DNA from: Dryomyza anilis
Taxonomy: Eukaryota; Arthropoda; Insecta; Diptera; Dryomyzidae
Assembly (NCBI GenBank): GCA_951804985.1
Contig: OX638133.1
Coordinates: forward strand, 72,484,367-72,548,366
Direction: 5' to 3'
Length of the DNA stretch: 64,000 nt
Of the stretch, positions 45,904-56,540 are shown piece after piece (within the stretch, counting starts at the first letter, position 1; the number at the start of each line of letters is the position of its first letter). A model generated the notes under the pieces. It was not told where the DNA came from. It saw only the letters and a list, made by a program, of their open reading frames with translations, and made no database searches. A program made the position numbers and the translations under genes.

Positions 45904-45978
45904 ATGAAGTATAGCAATGTTTGCGACGATTTTTTGGATCTGTGTGATATTGGGCTGTGCCGCGGCACAGTCTGTTGA
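45904..45978 (+). other. Overlapping upstream ORF, 24 codons
   Basis: An ATG 13 nt before the main start codon opens a different frame that ends TGA at 45976-45978, one base before the end of exon 1. It overlaps the signal-peptide coding region. If the predicted start site is right, every transcript carries it, which could lower translation of the main frame. Conservation is unknown. Confidence 0.4.
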
Positions 45979-48490
45979 GGTGATTTATATATATCTTTTA
46001 AGATTAGAATAGTTTTTAAAATATTCAATTTTTCAGAATGAAGATGATATCAAACGTATGGTGCAAGAATTACATGAAATAAATTTCAAGTATAAATTTA
46101 AATTTGATTTTAATTTTATAAATAATTTTTAATTCTTTTCAGAATGGATACAAAACTCCCCGAACAAATGAAAAACTTCCTGCATGCTGCCAATATGTTA
46201 CAACAGGAGATGGACGCCAATTTCAAGACGTTATTTCAGAAACAGCAGATAGATTTCAAGGAATTCAGCGACGATATTAAGAGTGAACTGGCCAGACAAA
46301 TAACGAAAAATGAAAACTGGAAGAATGATATTAATCAACAGTTAGAGAGACAAGACACGCAACGTCAAACGGAACTCAAAGAATTGCGCGAAGAAAACAA
46401 AAATGATATGGAGCAACAGCGAATAATGCAGAAAGAATTGAAAAATGAACTGAAACTTGTTAATGTGAAAACACTGGAATTGAAAAGTATGTCAAAAATC
46501 AATATATTCCATGCTATTAATATAATAATTGTCTTTGTTCGTTGGTTTGTTTGTTGATTTGTTTGTCGCGCATCTCCATCTTATTTCCGATTTTCTTGAC
46601 ACTTTGACCACGGATTCTCTAGGCGCTTGAAAGATTGATATGCTCTTTATGGAAATTCACCACCATAATTCATATTTTTATTTTTATATGTTTCTAAATA
46701 TCACAAAAAAATCGTTTCGAAGCTCGGGTATATTAAACTAGTATAATATAGAATGTATTTTTTTACTTAACGGACGCGTATCTTAATACATTTCAAAGAT
46801 ACTTGGAAATTATCTGAACTAGTACGTTCTGAAATGGGATTTTATATTTTTAAAAGAAAAAACACAACTTCTATAATAGCAACAAGCATATTTAAGAAAA
46901 TAATAATTGAAATTCAGAAATTCCATTGAAAATTTGAAACATAAAATGTATATTAATTTTGGCTATATTATTTTCAGAAAAAAGTAACTTTTAAATCGAA
47001 TTTATAAATTTGACTTTAATCTCAGGACTTAAAGAGAGATTTGTGATTACAAAGTAAGAGGAATCATAATTTTGGATCTAGTTTCACATATAATATATAA
47101 TTTTATTGAAGTATGAAAACTACATATGTTATGCCATAAGAAATAAGTACACCTTAAAATTAATATTTTTGTGTTTGACTGGTCATAACATCGGTCAGAT
47201 TAATCCGAATTTCATGTAATTTATTTCAAAATATTAGCTAAAGTATTCTCAATGGAATACAAAAGAAATGTGATCGAAAACCCAAATCTGCAAAAAGTTA
47301 AATACCAAAATATGTAGAAAAACATGTGAATTTCCATATATTTTTTTACGTAATAACTCAAAAACTTGAAGCAATCTGACAAAACTGAGCATGAGGTAGT
47401 GATTAGAAACTTGACGTCCATCATAAAATCATACTTAGATAGCTGAAATTTTTTTTTATTGTGCTGTGTAATTTTCCGTTTAAAATTCAGATTAGTTATG
47501 ACAGTATATATTTGACAAATATCTGAATCATTTTCGAAATTTTATCATAGATATCAGCATCGAGAAATTTGATCTATTGGAGTCAATTCAGAATAATCTA
47601 CAAGATCTAGAAAAAGAATCGAAAATTCAGTTGGAAACAATACAGAAAATTTTACTAGATCTACAGAAGCAGCAACAAATAAATCAACAAACCTCACTCA
47701 CGAATAAAACGAGTGAAATTCATAAAGATTATTCGGAACATCAAGTATTGTCTAACAATACAGAGCCTTATCCGACTACATGCGAACAGGCGTTAAATGG
47801 TGGTGGAACCAGAGGTGTTTATAAATTACAATTACCGCAATTAAATTCCGAACCCTTTTCGGTATACTGTGAAGAGGATCCGGCCGGTGGTGACGCCTGG
47901 ACAATTATTCAGCGAAGACAAGACGGATCGGTTGACTTCTACCGCGACTGGAGCGAGTACAAGAAAGGGTTTGGCAATCTGAATGGCGAATATTTTATAG
48001 GTTTAGAGTTACTTCATGCAATGACTAATGCTATGAAAAACGAATTATGGATCGAGTTGCGAGACTTTGAAAATGTCACGAAATATGCGAAATACTCGAA
48101 TTTTGGCATTGGAAATGAGAAAGAGGCCTATGTTTTGAATGAATTGGGGACTTACAGCGGCGATGCTAATGATTCTCTAAGTCAACACAAAGGATCGAAA
48201 TTTTCTACAAAAGATGTAGATAATGATATACATCCTGCTAACTGCGCAGAATATTACAAAGGAGCGTGGTGGTATTACTTATGCTATCGCAGGTATAAAG
48301 AATAATATTTAATTAAATTGGAATTTTTAATACAATTTTTTTAATTTTTAGTAATTTAAATGGTCGTTATCTTAAAGGGAGGTTTGCTGAAAAGTTAGCT
48401 GGTCAAGGTATTACGTGGGCACATTGGCACGGTTCGCAATATTCTCTTAAATACACACATATGGCAATCAGACCGACCAAATTACCATAG
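45917..48490 (+). CDS. Secreted fibrinogen-related protein (FReD), 5 exons, 446 aa
   Basis: Exons: 45917-45979, 46037-46089, 46143-46486, 47551-48292, 48352-48490; all introns are GT-AG and all joins keep frame. The start was chosen because it opens a classical signal peptide (hydrophobic FWICVILG, then CAAAQS, residues 1 to about 18). Residues about 25-205 are a Glu/Gln/Lys-rich coiled coil for oligomerisation. Residues about 226-445 are a fibrinogen C-terminal domain: C231/C260 and C385/C398 as the two disulfide pairs, AWTIIQRRQDGSVDFYRDW, the calcium site around DVDND (375-379) followed by NCA, then WWY..C and SNLNGRYLKG across the last junction, ending near MAIRP. Sequons lie at N154, N205, N222, N328 and N360. 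In arthropods such proteins bind sugars or acetyl groups and act in immunity or cell contacts; the ligand here is unknown. No collagen region, so it is not a true ficolin. The family usually forms clusters, but no neighbour is seen. Confidence 0.93.
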
Positions 48491-48550
48491 TATCCAACTT
48501 TGGTAATTTAACAGGAATGGCATGGATAGTATTAGTGTTCACTAAATGAG

Positions 48551-48586
48551 AATAAAAAATTAACGTTTCATTTTAGAGATAATAAA
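48551..48586 (+). terminator. Polyadenylation signals of the fibrinogen-related gene
   Basis: Two AATAAA hexamers, 48551-48556 and 48581-48586, lie 61 and 91 nt after the stop codon. They give a short 3' UTR of roughly 80-125 nt if used. Confidence 0.6.
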
Positions 48587-48599
48587 ATTAACGAAATGA

Positions 48600-49234
48600 A
48601 TTAAATTATAGCTGATAGTTAAGATTTTAATTAGAATAGTAGTGCAACGGGTGCAGAAGTTATGAAGAAAATGTTGTAAAATATTGTAAAAGCTTTATTG
48701 CGATCCGAGAGAAGTGCTCAAAAAAATTGCATCCATTTGAACTTCAATTTAAAAAAAAAACCATTTAATTTAGAAAAAAATCAAATAAATTAATGTAGCG
48801 TTTGGAATCCCATTTTAATCCGTGTACATATGCGAAATTCAGAAATATTTTTTAAAAATGTATTAGCGATATTTTGAAATTTAAAGCATTCTCTATATTT
48901 AATTACAAGAAAAATGACTTTCATAACTAAAATTCTATTTAAAACTAATATTAGTAAATATTCTTTAATATTATAATTCCATACATTGTATTGTATCATG
49001 TGTGTCTAATTTGCTCCTTTGGGAGATTTGCACAACTGCGTAATTGGATAATTTTTTAAATATATATTTTTGGTTATATAACAAAAAATCATAAATCTTG
49101 ACTTAAATTTGAAAGATATATAGAAAGAATAAAATTGTTAAGAAATCAAAAATGATTCTTGTACAAAATTAATACAAAATCCTAAATCTGGATTTAGACT
49201 TATCTTAAAATTTTCAATTAACTACATTTCAATT
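48600..49234. other. AT-rich DNA, no gene seen
   Basis: Downstream flank of the gene. No repeat match or coding sequence recognised. Confidence 0.4.
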
Positions 49235-50058
49235 TTTATACCCTACACCTATGAGGTACAGGGTATATTAACTTTGTGCATATATTGTAACGCCCCTTAG
49301 AAGGCGTGTCCGGTATGGAAAAGTATATATATTCTTGATCAGCATCACTACCCGAGTCCGTTTAGCCATGTCCGTCTGTCTGTCTGTCTGTCTGTCCGTC
49401 TTGCTGTCTTGCTGTCCGAATACAGAATAACTTGAGAAATACTGATCAGAATGCGATGAAATTTCGTCTCAATATATTTTAGCCAAAAGTAGGAACTGAG
49501 TTTGAAAATGAGCCAAATCGGTTAACGGACACGCCCACCTCCCATACAAGTTACTTTTTTATAACTCTTTCGGAACTAATAACTTGAAAAGTATTCCAGG
49601 TATAGTTATAAAATTTAAAAGGTATTGTTAAAATTCACCTATAAATATGTGCTCCAAAAATGGGCGTGATCCGCCCACTTTTTTTTTCATTATTTCCCGG
49701 GTTTTCATAGTGGAAATTTGATCCGTAAATTATTAAAATCAAATCTATGAAATATTAGCCTTTCAAAATTTTAAATGTAGGCGTGGTCCGCCCAATTATA
49801 TTTTTCAATTTTTTTTAGTTGTTTATACTTTTATATAATTTTTTTAATTTATGGGGATATAAGACGTTAATTTCTGATATATGAATAATATTCTGAGGGT
49901 GGGGAGGTTCAGCATAATTAAAAGGTATGCAATTAAATATCCCACATTAATATCCCCACCAAAGGTGTAGGGTATTCCATAGTCGGGCCCGATCGACTAT
50001 AAAAATCCGCCCCATGTGACCGAACTTTCCCATGTGACCTAACTTTCCTAACTCGTTT
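49235..50058 (+). mobile_element. DINE-1-like element, subfamily A, near full length
   Basis: Best reference copy of subfamily A: TTTATACCCTACACCTATGA start, CGCCCCTTAGAAGGCGTG hairpin, TATATATTCTTGATCAGCAT, (GTCT)n at about 49371-49400, GGACACGCCCACCTCCCATA, and an inverted GTAGGGTATTCC word near the other end with TAGTCGGGCCCGATCGAC. It ends CTAACTCGTTT. Non-coding. Confidence 0.85.
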
Positions 50059-50109
50059 TTTTTAATTTTAAGGTCGAATCTCGATTTCTTATGAGTTTTA
50101 TTTTTTATT

Positions 50110-50345
50110 TATGTCTGTCTTGTATTATATTGAAATTATCTGGAACTGGATGACAATGCAATATTATTGTTTTCTTGCCATCCGGTTCCATATTAAAAAC
50201 ACTTTGAAACATGAATATTTTTCAATTTAATAATATCAGGCCTTTCGAATTTTGTCAGACGAAAATCTAACTGATACAAAAAAATAAGAAAAATAAAAAT
50301 ATGAAATAAAAAAATATATTTTAATACAAAACGTTTTTATTTCAC
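50110..50345 (+). mobile_element. Repeat family K, copy 3 (5' truncated)
   Basis: Aligns with the central and right parts of K: TGTCTGTCTTGTATTATATTG, GGAACTGGATGACAATGCAA, GCCATCCGGTTCC, GTCAGACGAAAATCTAACTGA and AAAACGTTTTTA. It has no insertion at the J site, so it is a second empty-site reference. Confidence 0.75.
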
Positions 50346-50381
50346 TTCGATTTTCGAATATGACGATTTCCAATTCATAAT

Positions 50382-51554
50382 GGGGCATTCCACTGTGACG
50401 GGCGTTACATTAGAACGATTAAAAACCTACTCATTAGATAAATAAAAAAGAATAGATATATTTTAAGGATGCAGAGAATAGATCTTATGGTCCTTTATGC
50501 ATGTATAAAAAAAAATGTCCAATAGGTCCTATATATTTCTACAAATTTTAAGTTAAATGCTGTGACGGGCGTTACACGTACTTTTTCAAAAAACAGAGTT
50601 TACTCCACAAAGTACTAAATTTTAGCTAAAATAATCGTACTATGGAGATGAACTATATCTCAAATAATTCATTAATAATTGGAGTTATCTCCTCTGTAAC
50701 AAAACTCTGCAATGTTTACTTTGATCACTGACTTAAAAAGTATCAAAACTTGTGACGGGTGTTACACATTTTGTGACGTGCGTTACCTGTACGAATTCTA
50801 TACAAATATACATGAAAAATTCAAATTTTGAATTGCAATTTTGTGATGAAAAAGAGCAAATTTTAGTGGTAGGAATGGTAAACCGTTATTTTAAGGCACA
50901 CCGTCGACATATAATTTATGTGGAAAACTAAACATTTTTTTAGTTTTGAAAAAATATGTATTATATTACCATTCTTTTAAATAACTCTGCATCATTTGTA
51001 GTACGTTTTCTTCGCAAGCTTACATAAATAATTTTCGCATTTCAAAAATAATGATTTTTTTGTGATTTTTTATGATTTTTTCGTAAGGTTCGGAATTACC
51101 ATTTTTTTATCAGTGATTATTGATTTTTTTAGAATACTTACTACTTTGTCTATGGTTAAATATCAATATAAATGATTATTGATGCATATATTAGCAAATA
51201 TATAATTTTCCAATTTTTTTTTGTTTTGCGACGATTGTAAATTGTGACGGGCGTTACAATATTTTGGATGGATATAGCAACCATCTGGAATATCTACAAG
51301 ACCAAAGAGTTTAATAAATGAATAGATACGACAAAGATATTTACTTTTACAAAGTTTCCCAGTTGTAGGTTTGCAAAATAGATCGCAAAATAATTTTACT
51401 TATTATACCCTACACTAAGAGTGAAAGGGTATATTCAGTTTGGTACGCTTTGTAACACCCATAAGGAAGCATCTCCGGTATGGAAAAGTATATATATTCT
51501 TGATCAGCATGACCTCCTGAGTCGATTTAGCGATGTCCATCTGTCCGTCTGTCG

Positions 51555-51597
<43 letters not shown>

Positions 51598-52514
51598 CCT
51601 CTGTCTCTCTGTTGAAATCACGATTACAGAAAAAATAGATGAGCTAAAGCAATGAAACTTTAGATTTAGATTACTTATATATCTAAGCTGTCTGAACAAG
51701 AAAATTGGCATGATCGGTCTATTGTGACCTGAGAACCGACCACTTATGTTCAAATACCTCATATAAAATTTATATCTACAGATCAATTTTACTGTATACG
51801 TGCTTAGGAAAACTTTTTTGGTCAAATATATATATACGGTCAATACATGAAAATAACGGTTTCCGGTTCCAAAAAAAAAATCGAAATTCGTTACATCTAC
51901 CCATTTGTAAATATGGGTATCAAATGAATGGAAATTCTTCAGCGATTGAAAGTTTGTAGTTATTTTCAGGATTCGTATACCCTGGTGACCTATATACCAC
52001 TTTTAATGGTAACCACACACATGTGTAGGGTTTTTATAGTCGGCTTAGACCGACTATAATTTTGATAATCCTAACTATCATACTAACACCTACTTTAAAA
52101 TTTCCCATGTGATCTAACCTTCACAACTGTTTTTTTTTTGAGACGGGCGTCACAACTCAAAAAAGTAAAACTGTTTGGTTAATTGTCAGTACTTTGAACC
52201 ACTTATCACCAATTCAATGTGTGGCATACTTTTGCAAACAAATTACCTTTCCAATTATACTATTCAATTTTCTTTCGGATTTAAAACAACGAAACTACAG
52301 TATTTTATATACTACCTCAATTTTGTACTATAATAAATTTCAAAAAAACATTTGACTTTAATTGAGAAAAAAACACATTTTCCATGAATTTTGGTAAATT
52401 CTGATCACAGAATATTAAATTAGAAGTACTTCTTATCCTAAAAATCATTAAACGGAATCAATAGGTTTAAATTTAATATATCACAGCTTGGTAACGTTTT
52501 CTGTGGAATGCCCC
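50382..52514. mobile_element. TIR element family S with repeated TGTGACGGGCGTTACA
   Basis: Inverted ends GGGGCATTCCACTG and CTGTGGAATGCCCC are flanked by TAAT on both sides (50378-50381, 52515-52518). The near-palindrome TGTGACGGGCGTTACA or a close variant occurs six times: 50394, 50571, 50751, 50772, 51243 and 52139. The first directly follows the left TIR, and the right TIR carries a degenerate GTAACG word at the matching spot. A DINE B copy (51402-52132) was inserted later; without it the element is about 1.4 kb. No transposase. The 4-bp duplication does not by itself give the superfamily. Confidence 0.8.
51402..52132 (+). mobile_element. DINE-1-like element, subfamily B copy 4
   Basis: TATACCCTACACTAAGAGTG start, GAAGCATCTCCGG, TATATATTCTTGATCAGCAT, a long (GTCT)n tract (about 51550-51612), GAGAACCGACCACTTATG, GTATACCCTGGTGACC and TATAGTCGGCTTAGACCGAC, ending AACCTTCACAACTG. 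Oriented as INE-1. Nested in element S. Confidence 0.85.
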
Positions 52515-53076
52515 TAATAGTTTTAAATTTTTTAAAATAAAAAAAACAAATTATAAATAAAATTTAACATAAATCACACAATACGCGAAATGCAACTTTA
52601 TGAAATGCAAAACTTGCAACAGTTGCAGTTAAAGCAAAAGTTGCAGCTGTAGCTGGTGATGTTGCTGATAAACAATGCAATTTATTATTTGCTGCCGCCG
52701 TTGCAATTCATTAGCATTATGTTTGAAATATTTTTCTCACAAAAATAATACATAAATAATAAATAATTTAATAAAGAAAATAACAAAAATAAAAACATTA
52801 AACTGTACAATTTGGCTATAAATAAAAGATTTGAAAAATACTGCAATAGAATTTTGCTTCCATGCAATTGGGAAATTTGGCCGGCAAGACACTTGGGAAA
52901 TTTATGCCTTCGAACAATTCGCATTCCGCCCTTAACTGACTTCATTGAAATGTTTTTGGCGAAAAAGTTTTCTATAGTCTACAAAATTCTTTAGAATTTC
53001 AGCAAAAATATAGATAAGAATTTTCTGTAAAAACAAAAGGTTATTTTGGAATATTTTTAAAGAGTAATTATTTTAA
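52515..53076. other. Intergenic DNA, no gene seen
   Basis: No repeat match. Around 52600-52700 the words GCAACTTT/TTGCAG recur (TTGCAACAGTTGCAG, AAAGTTGCAGCTG), a local low-complexity patch. Confidence 0.4.
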
Positions 53077-53358
53077 GCCGCGTTAGCTCAGTTTTAGTGC
53101 GTTGAACTGCGAGCCGAAAGGTCCCCGGTTCAAGCCTGGACTGGGGCTAACAACATCTTTTCATAGAATCATTTTTCTATACCGCGCTACCTCTCGGCAG
53201 TAAATGGCAAACCTACGAGAGTAAAACATTGCCTATGAAAAGCTCTCACCCGCCGTTCGGCAATAAACTGTAGGTCCCACCACTTTGAGTACAAATATAA
53301 CACGCACAGCTGTAGTGAACTGTAGTGCCAAACTATTATATTATATTATTATTATAAT
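53077..53358 (+). mobile_element. tRNA-derived SINE, copy 2, full length
   Basis: Starts GCCGCGTTAGCTCAGTTTTA (A-box region) with the B-box GGTTCAAGCCTGG 50 bp on. The body is ACATCTTTTCATAGAA, TATACCGCGCTACCTCTCGG, GAGCTTTTCATAGG-type complement, GGTCCCACCACTTTGAG and AAATATAACACGCACAGCT, ending CAAACTATTATATTATATTA, a (TTA)n tail. About 280 bp. Transcription by pol III is expected for the family. Confidence 0.85.
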
Positions 53359-54037
53359 TTTTTTAAAACTTCAGATTATTTTATAAAAATACATTTGCGG
53401 AATTTCTCTCGATAGTTTATTAAAAACATAATGAAATGTTGTGCATATTACTTAATAATTTATACAATATTAGTCGTTAGCTTATTTTTTTTTAATTTTT
53501 CGCTTGATTGCGCTTCTTTATTTTTACTTATTAACTTTTATTTTCGTTAATTGGCGTAAGTTCTGCAAATCTCAGCTCTTCGTGTTGCCTACATTTGACA
53601 GCCACCAACGAAGCATAAGAACAAGGCGAAAATAAACTTACACATTATAACGATTCGTTTTGAATAACAACCATTTCTCCACCATTACAATGTATTCTCC
53701 CATCAAACAACAAGTTGTTGGCCACAGCAATGGACCTTCGAATTCTCATGGCAAATTATTCAACGAACCAACTAATCTTGCTCAATACCTACGAAACATC
53801 GAACGCAGTAACAAGAATGGATTTCTTTGCACAAATGGATCATTTGTCCTTTTTACACTGTAGACATTTTATTATTTTATATATTTTGTAAAAAAAGCAT
53901 TAAATTTTAAGAAAATAAATTATTTAAAATTTGTATAATTGTATTTAAAAACCATTTGTTAATTATTGAAGACATCAAGAATACTTATAAAATGTAAATT
54001 ACTTTACGAGTTTCACTATTTACGTGCTCTATGCGCA
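53359..54037. other. Intergenic DNA with one unassigned small ORF
   Basis: The open frame 53660-53863 (67 codons, MYSPIKQQVVG and NEPTNLAQYLRNIERS inside) has better codon texture than its surroundings. No domain is recognised, and it could be a gag-like or other element remnant. Otherwise nothing is seen. Confidence 0.35.
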
Positions 54038-54329
54038 CAGAAAAAAAGTCTTGTTCATATTGATGGATTTCGTGCTTCAAACTAGAGATGGGCACGTGAG
54101 TGAGTTTTGACTCACACTCACTCACGCTCACGAAAGAATTTTTCTAATCACGCACACTTACTCATGGTCTTTTTTGCACTACTCACACTCACTCACAATC
54201 ACGTGAGTAAAATAAAAATTCAATCACAATCACGTGATCACGCGTGATTCACGTGAATCACGCTGAATCACGTGATTTTTTGCTATTGTTTTCAGAATGC
54301 ATAAAAATACATATTTCATATGTATATGT

Positions 54330-55015
54330 TGGTGAGATTGGTCGACCGAGCGTGGCACCTCTAATACAACCCACATCTTTCAAACGCAATAATGAAGTTA
54401 TGATTTTAGGGAGTTTGATAGAATATACCTCAATTTTTAACTTAGGTGGAAATGTGAATGACTTTCGATGTGTTCATATAAAAACCAAAAAATTGCCTTG
54501 ATAAATAATTCTCCGGTAAAGAATTCGTGTACAATCTTTGAGAATTGTCCCTAGAAAATTTATCGCTGGAAAAGAATTATCAATAAAAGAATAGTCCGAG
54601 GTAGAATTTACCACGGACTATTTTTGAAGTGATTTTTTTGGTTACTACATTTAATAATAATAATAGTTTGGCGCTACAGTCCTGTATAGAACTTCGGCCG
54701 AGCTCTCTCACTATTTTGAGCTGTGAGTGTTATATTTGTACTCAAAGTGGTGGGACCTACAGTTTATTGCCGAACGTCGGGTGAACGGCGGGTGAGAGCT
54801 TTTCATAGGCAATGGTTTTACTCTCGTAGGTTTGCCATTTACTGAAGAGAGGTAGCGCGGTATAGAAAAATGTTTCTATGAAAAGATGTTGTTAGCCCCA
54901 GTCCAGGCTTGAACTGGGGACCTTTCGGCTCGCAGTCTAACGCACCGCGGCTACAATTTATAATTCGAATAAAAACTGGACCCCACACGAACCTCTGGAA
55001 CAGAATTATCGTGTA
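54330..55015 (+). mobile_element. Helitron-like fragment, copy 7, SINE-interrupted
   Basis: GCGTGGCACCTCTAATACAAC, TCTCCGGTAAAGAATTCGTGT, and TTTTTTGGTTACTACATTTA before and ATTTATAATTCG.ATAAAAACTGG after the SINE align with the complement of copy 1 around 15280-15450. Ends are not clear. Confidence 0.5.
54651..54957 (-). mobile_element. tRNA-derived SINE, copy 3, full length
   Basis: Reverse orientation: (ATA)n tail, TAGTTTGGCGCTACAGTCCT, AACTTCGGCCGAGCTCTC, GTGGGACCTACAGTTTATTG, GAGAGGTAGCGCGGTATAGA, AGATGTTGTTAGCCCC, B-box complement AGGCTTGAACTGG, and CAGTCTAACGCACCGCGGCT at the head. Flanks CTACATTTA and CTACAATTTA look like an imperfect target duplication. Confidence 0.85.
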
Positions 55016-56163
55016 TAGTTGAAATTGAAAATTCAACTTTTTACAAAAATGGGTATATCGAAAAAAAAATGCGAAAAAAAATGCGTTCTATGTCCATTTC
55101 CATGAACGGTCGTATGAAACCAAGCAAAAACTATTGACATGACCCTACAAAAATTGACTAGCCCATACTAAGTACGGCCGGTTTGCAGGGGTTAGATCAA
55201 TTGTTGATTGAAATCTTGCAACTTATTCTGAATTGAAAAAGGGGTGGGTATATGACGGTCGGGTTGAATTATTATAGTTCTGAATAGTGGGCAACTGACT
55301 TCCCAAAGCCATCTGAGTTCAAGGCGTGGCCCTATTTGTTCTGAATTTTAGCAAAAATATAGAAAAAATTGAAAAAATTAAAAGTGAGATTTTTTATTTT
55401 ATGAAATATTCGACTCACTCATTCACGAAAAAATTTGACTCACGCACACTCACTCACGGTATTTTTTGGTCTACTTAAACTCACTCACAATCACGTGTGA
55501 TCACGAGTGATTCACGTGAATCACGCTCACATGCCCATCTCTACTTCAAACCATGATTCATTGTATTGAAGAACAATTCATAATATTAATAAATACAAAA
55601 CATCAATGTTATGAATTAATTATCAATTTGATGAATGACTTAAAAAGTACAAAATATATGTACATCATATTGCAGAATGCTGTTCATGAAACCAAATTTC
55701 AATCTATTTTTCGTTCATTTTTTGCTATACTTCAGAGTTCTCAAGTAGTTCTTTATCATATCTTGTATAATGATTGCTCGACATGCAAAAATTAGTAAAA
55801 TGTTAAATAATATTTTTAATTATAATAATTATACTAAAAAGATACTTTTTTAAAAAAATAAATACTTTTTTTTAACTTAAAAAAAACAAATTAAAAAAAA
55901 AATGTTTTTTCGGTAACCATTTTTTGTAAAATATTTTTTACGGATAAATTTTTTTCTATAGTTTTTTTCTTTATTTGAAATATTAATCAAATAATTTATT
56001 TTGCAAAAAAAAAATATTATTAGTATTTTCAAAATAAACGAAATATATATAAAAAAAAATATATATTTTTTCATTCAATGAATGAAATCTTCCATATGAT
56101 AATTCGTAGTTGGTGAAAAAAATTCATAATATTTATGAATGATATTCTTTCATTTCTTTCTGT

Positions 56164-56540
56164 GTTCAACTGCGCTTCGTATATAACATTTTCAATTCAT
56201 ACTCCCCATTATATGATTCACTCATGCACACTGCGCACTTCATTTAATATCCTGCAAATCCTTTAATAATCTCATTAATCAGTCAACATTTGTTCGTGTT
56301 TATTTGCGTGCATAACGACAAAGTAACTTCCGAGAATGTTGCCAACAACAACACCAGCAGAAAATAGGCATTTAGCTTTATTTTTGCAATTTTTTCTATT
56401 ATTTGTTTGTACACTGTGGAAAATTTCAAGTGTGTAGAATTTAAAATTTTAATGTAGTATTTCAGAGATCATAAATTCAACAGTGTTATACGAACGTAAA
56501 TAGCTCGTTCTCAGATTGTTTATCAGAGACATATCTTCTA
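56164..56540. other. AT-rich DNA, no gene seen
   Basis: No gene or repeat match recognised. Confidence 0.4.

Larger units (their letters stand above)
54083..55543. mobile_element. hAT-type element family V with CACGTGA arrays
   Basis: Inverted ends TAGAGATGGGCA and TGCCCATCTCTA, with perfect 8-bp duplications CTTCAAAC (54075-54082, 55544-55551). Both subterminal regions are packed with CACTCAC and palindromic TCACGTGA / GTGATTCACGTGAATCAC words. Such subterminal hexamer clusters are usual transposase binding sites in hAT elements. The middle is a Helitron-like fragment with a SINE in it. No transposase gene remains. Confidence 0.9.
54038..56163. mobile_element. Possible TIR element W hosting V
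   Basis: CACAGAAAAAAAG at the left and CTTTCATTTCTTTCTGTG at the right form rough inverted ends around an AT-rich interior with TTCATAATATT words at both sides. The resemblance to the ends of families G and H is suggestive. No target duplication was fixed, so this is tentative. Confidence 0.4.

Noticed and set aside
47577..48305. Fibrinogen-like gene as a single 242-codon frame
   Set aside because: The frame begins at TTG inside exon 4 and ends in intron 4. Splicing at 47550/47551 and 48292/48352 restores the family N-terminal coiled coil and the conserved C-terminus.
53077..53150. Possible tRNA gene
   Set aside because: A- and B-box-like words are present, but the acceptor and anticodon stems do not pair, and the sequence continues into a body shared with three other copies. 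It is a SINE head.
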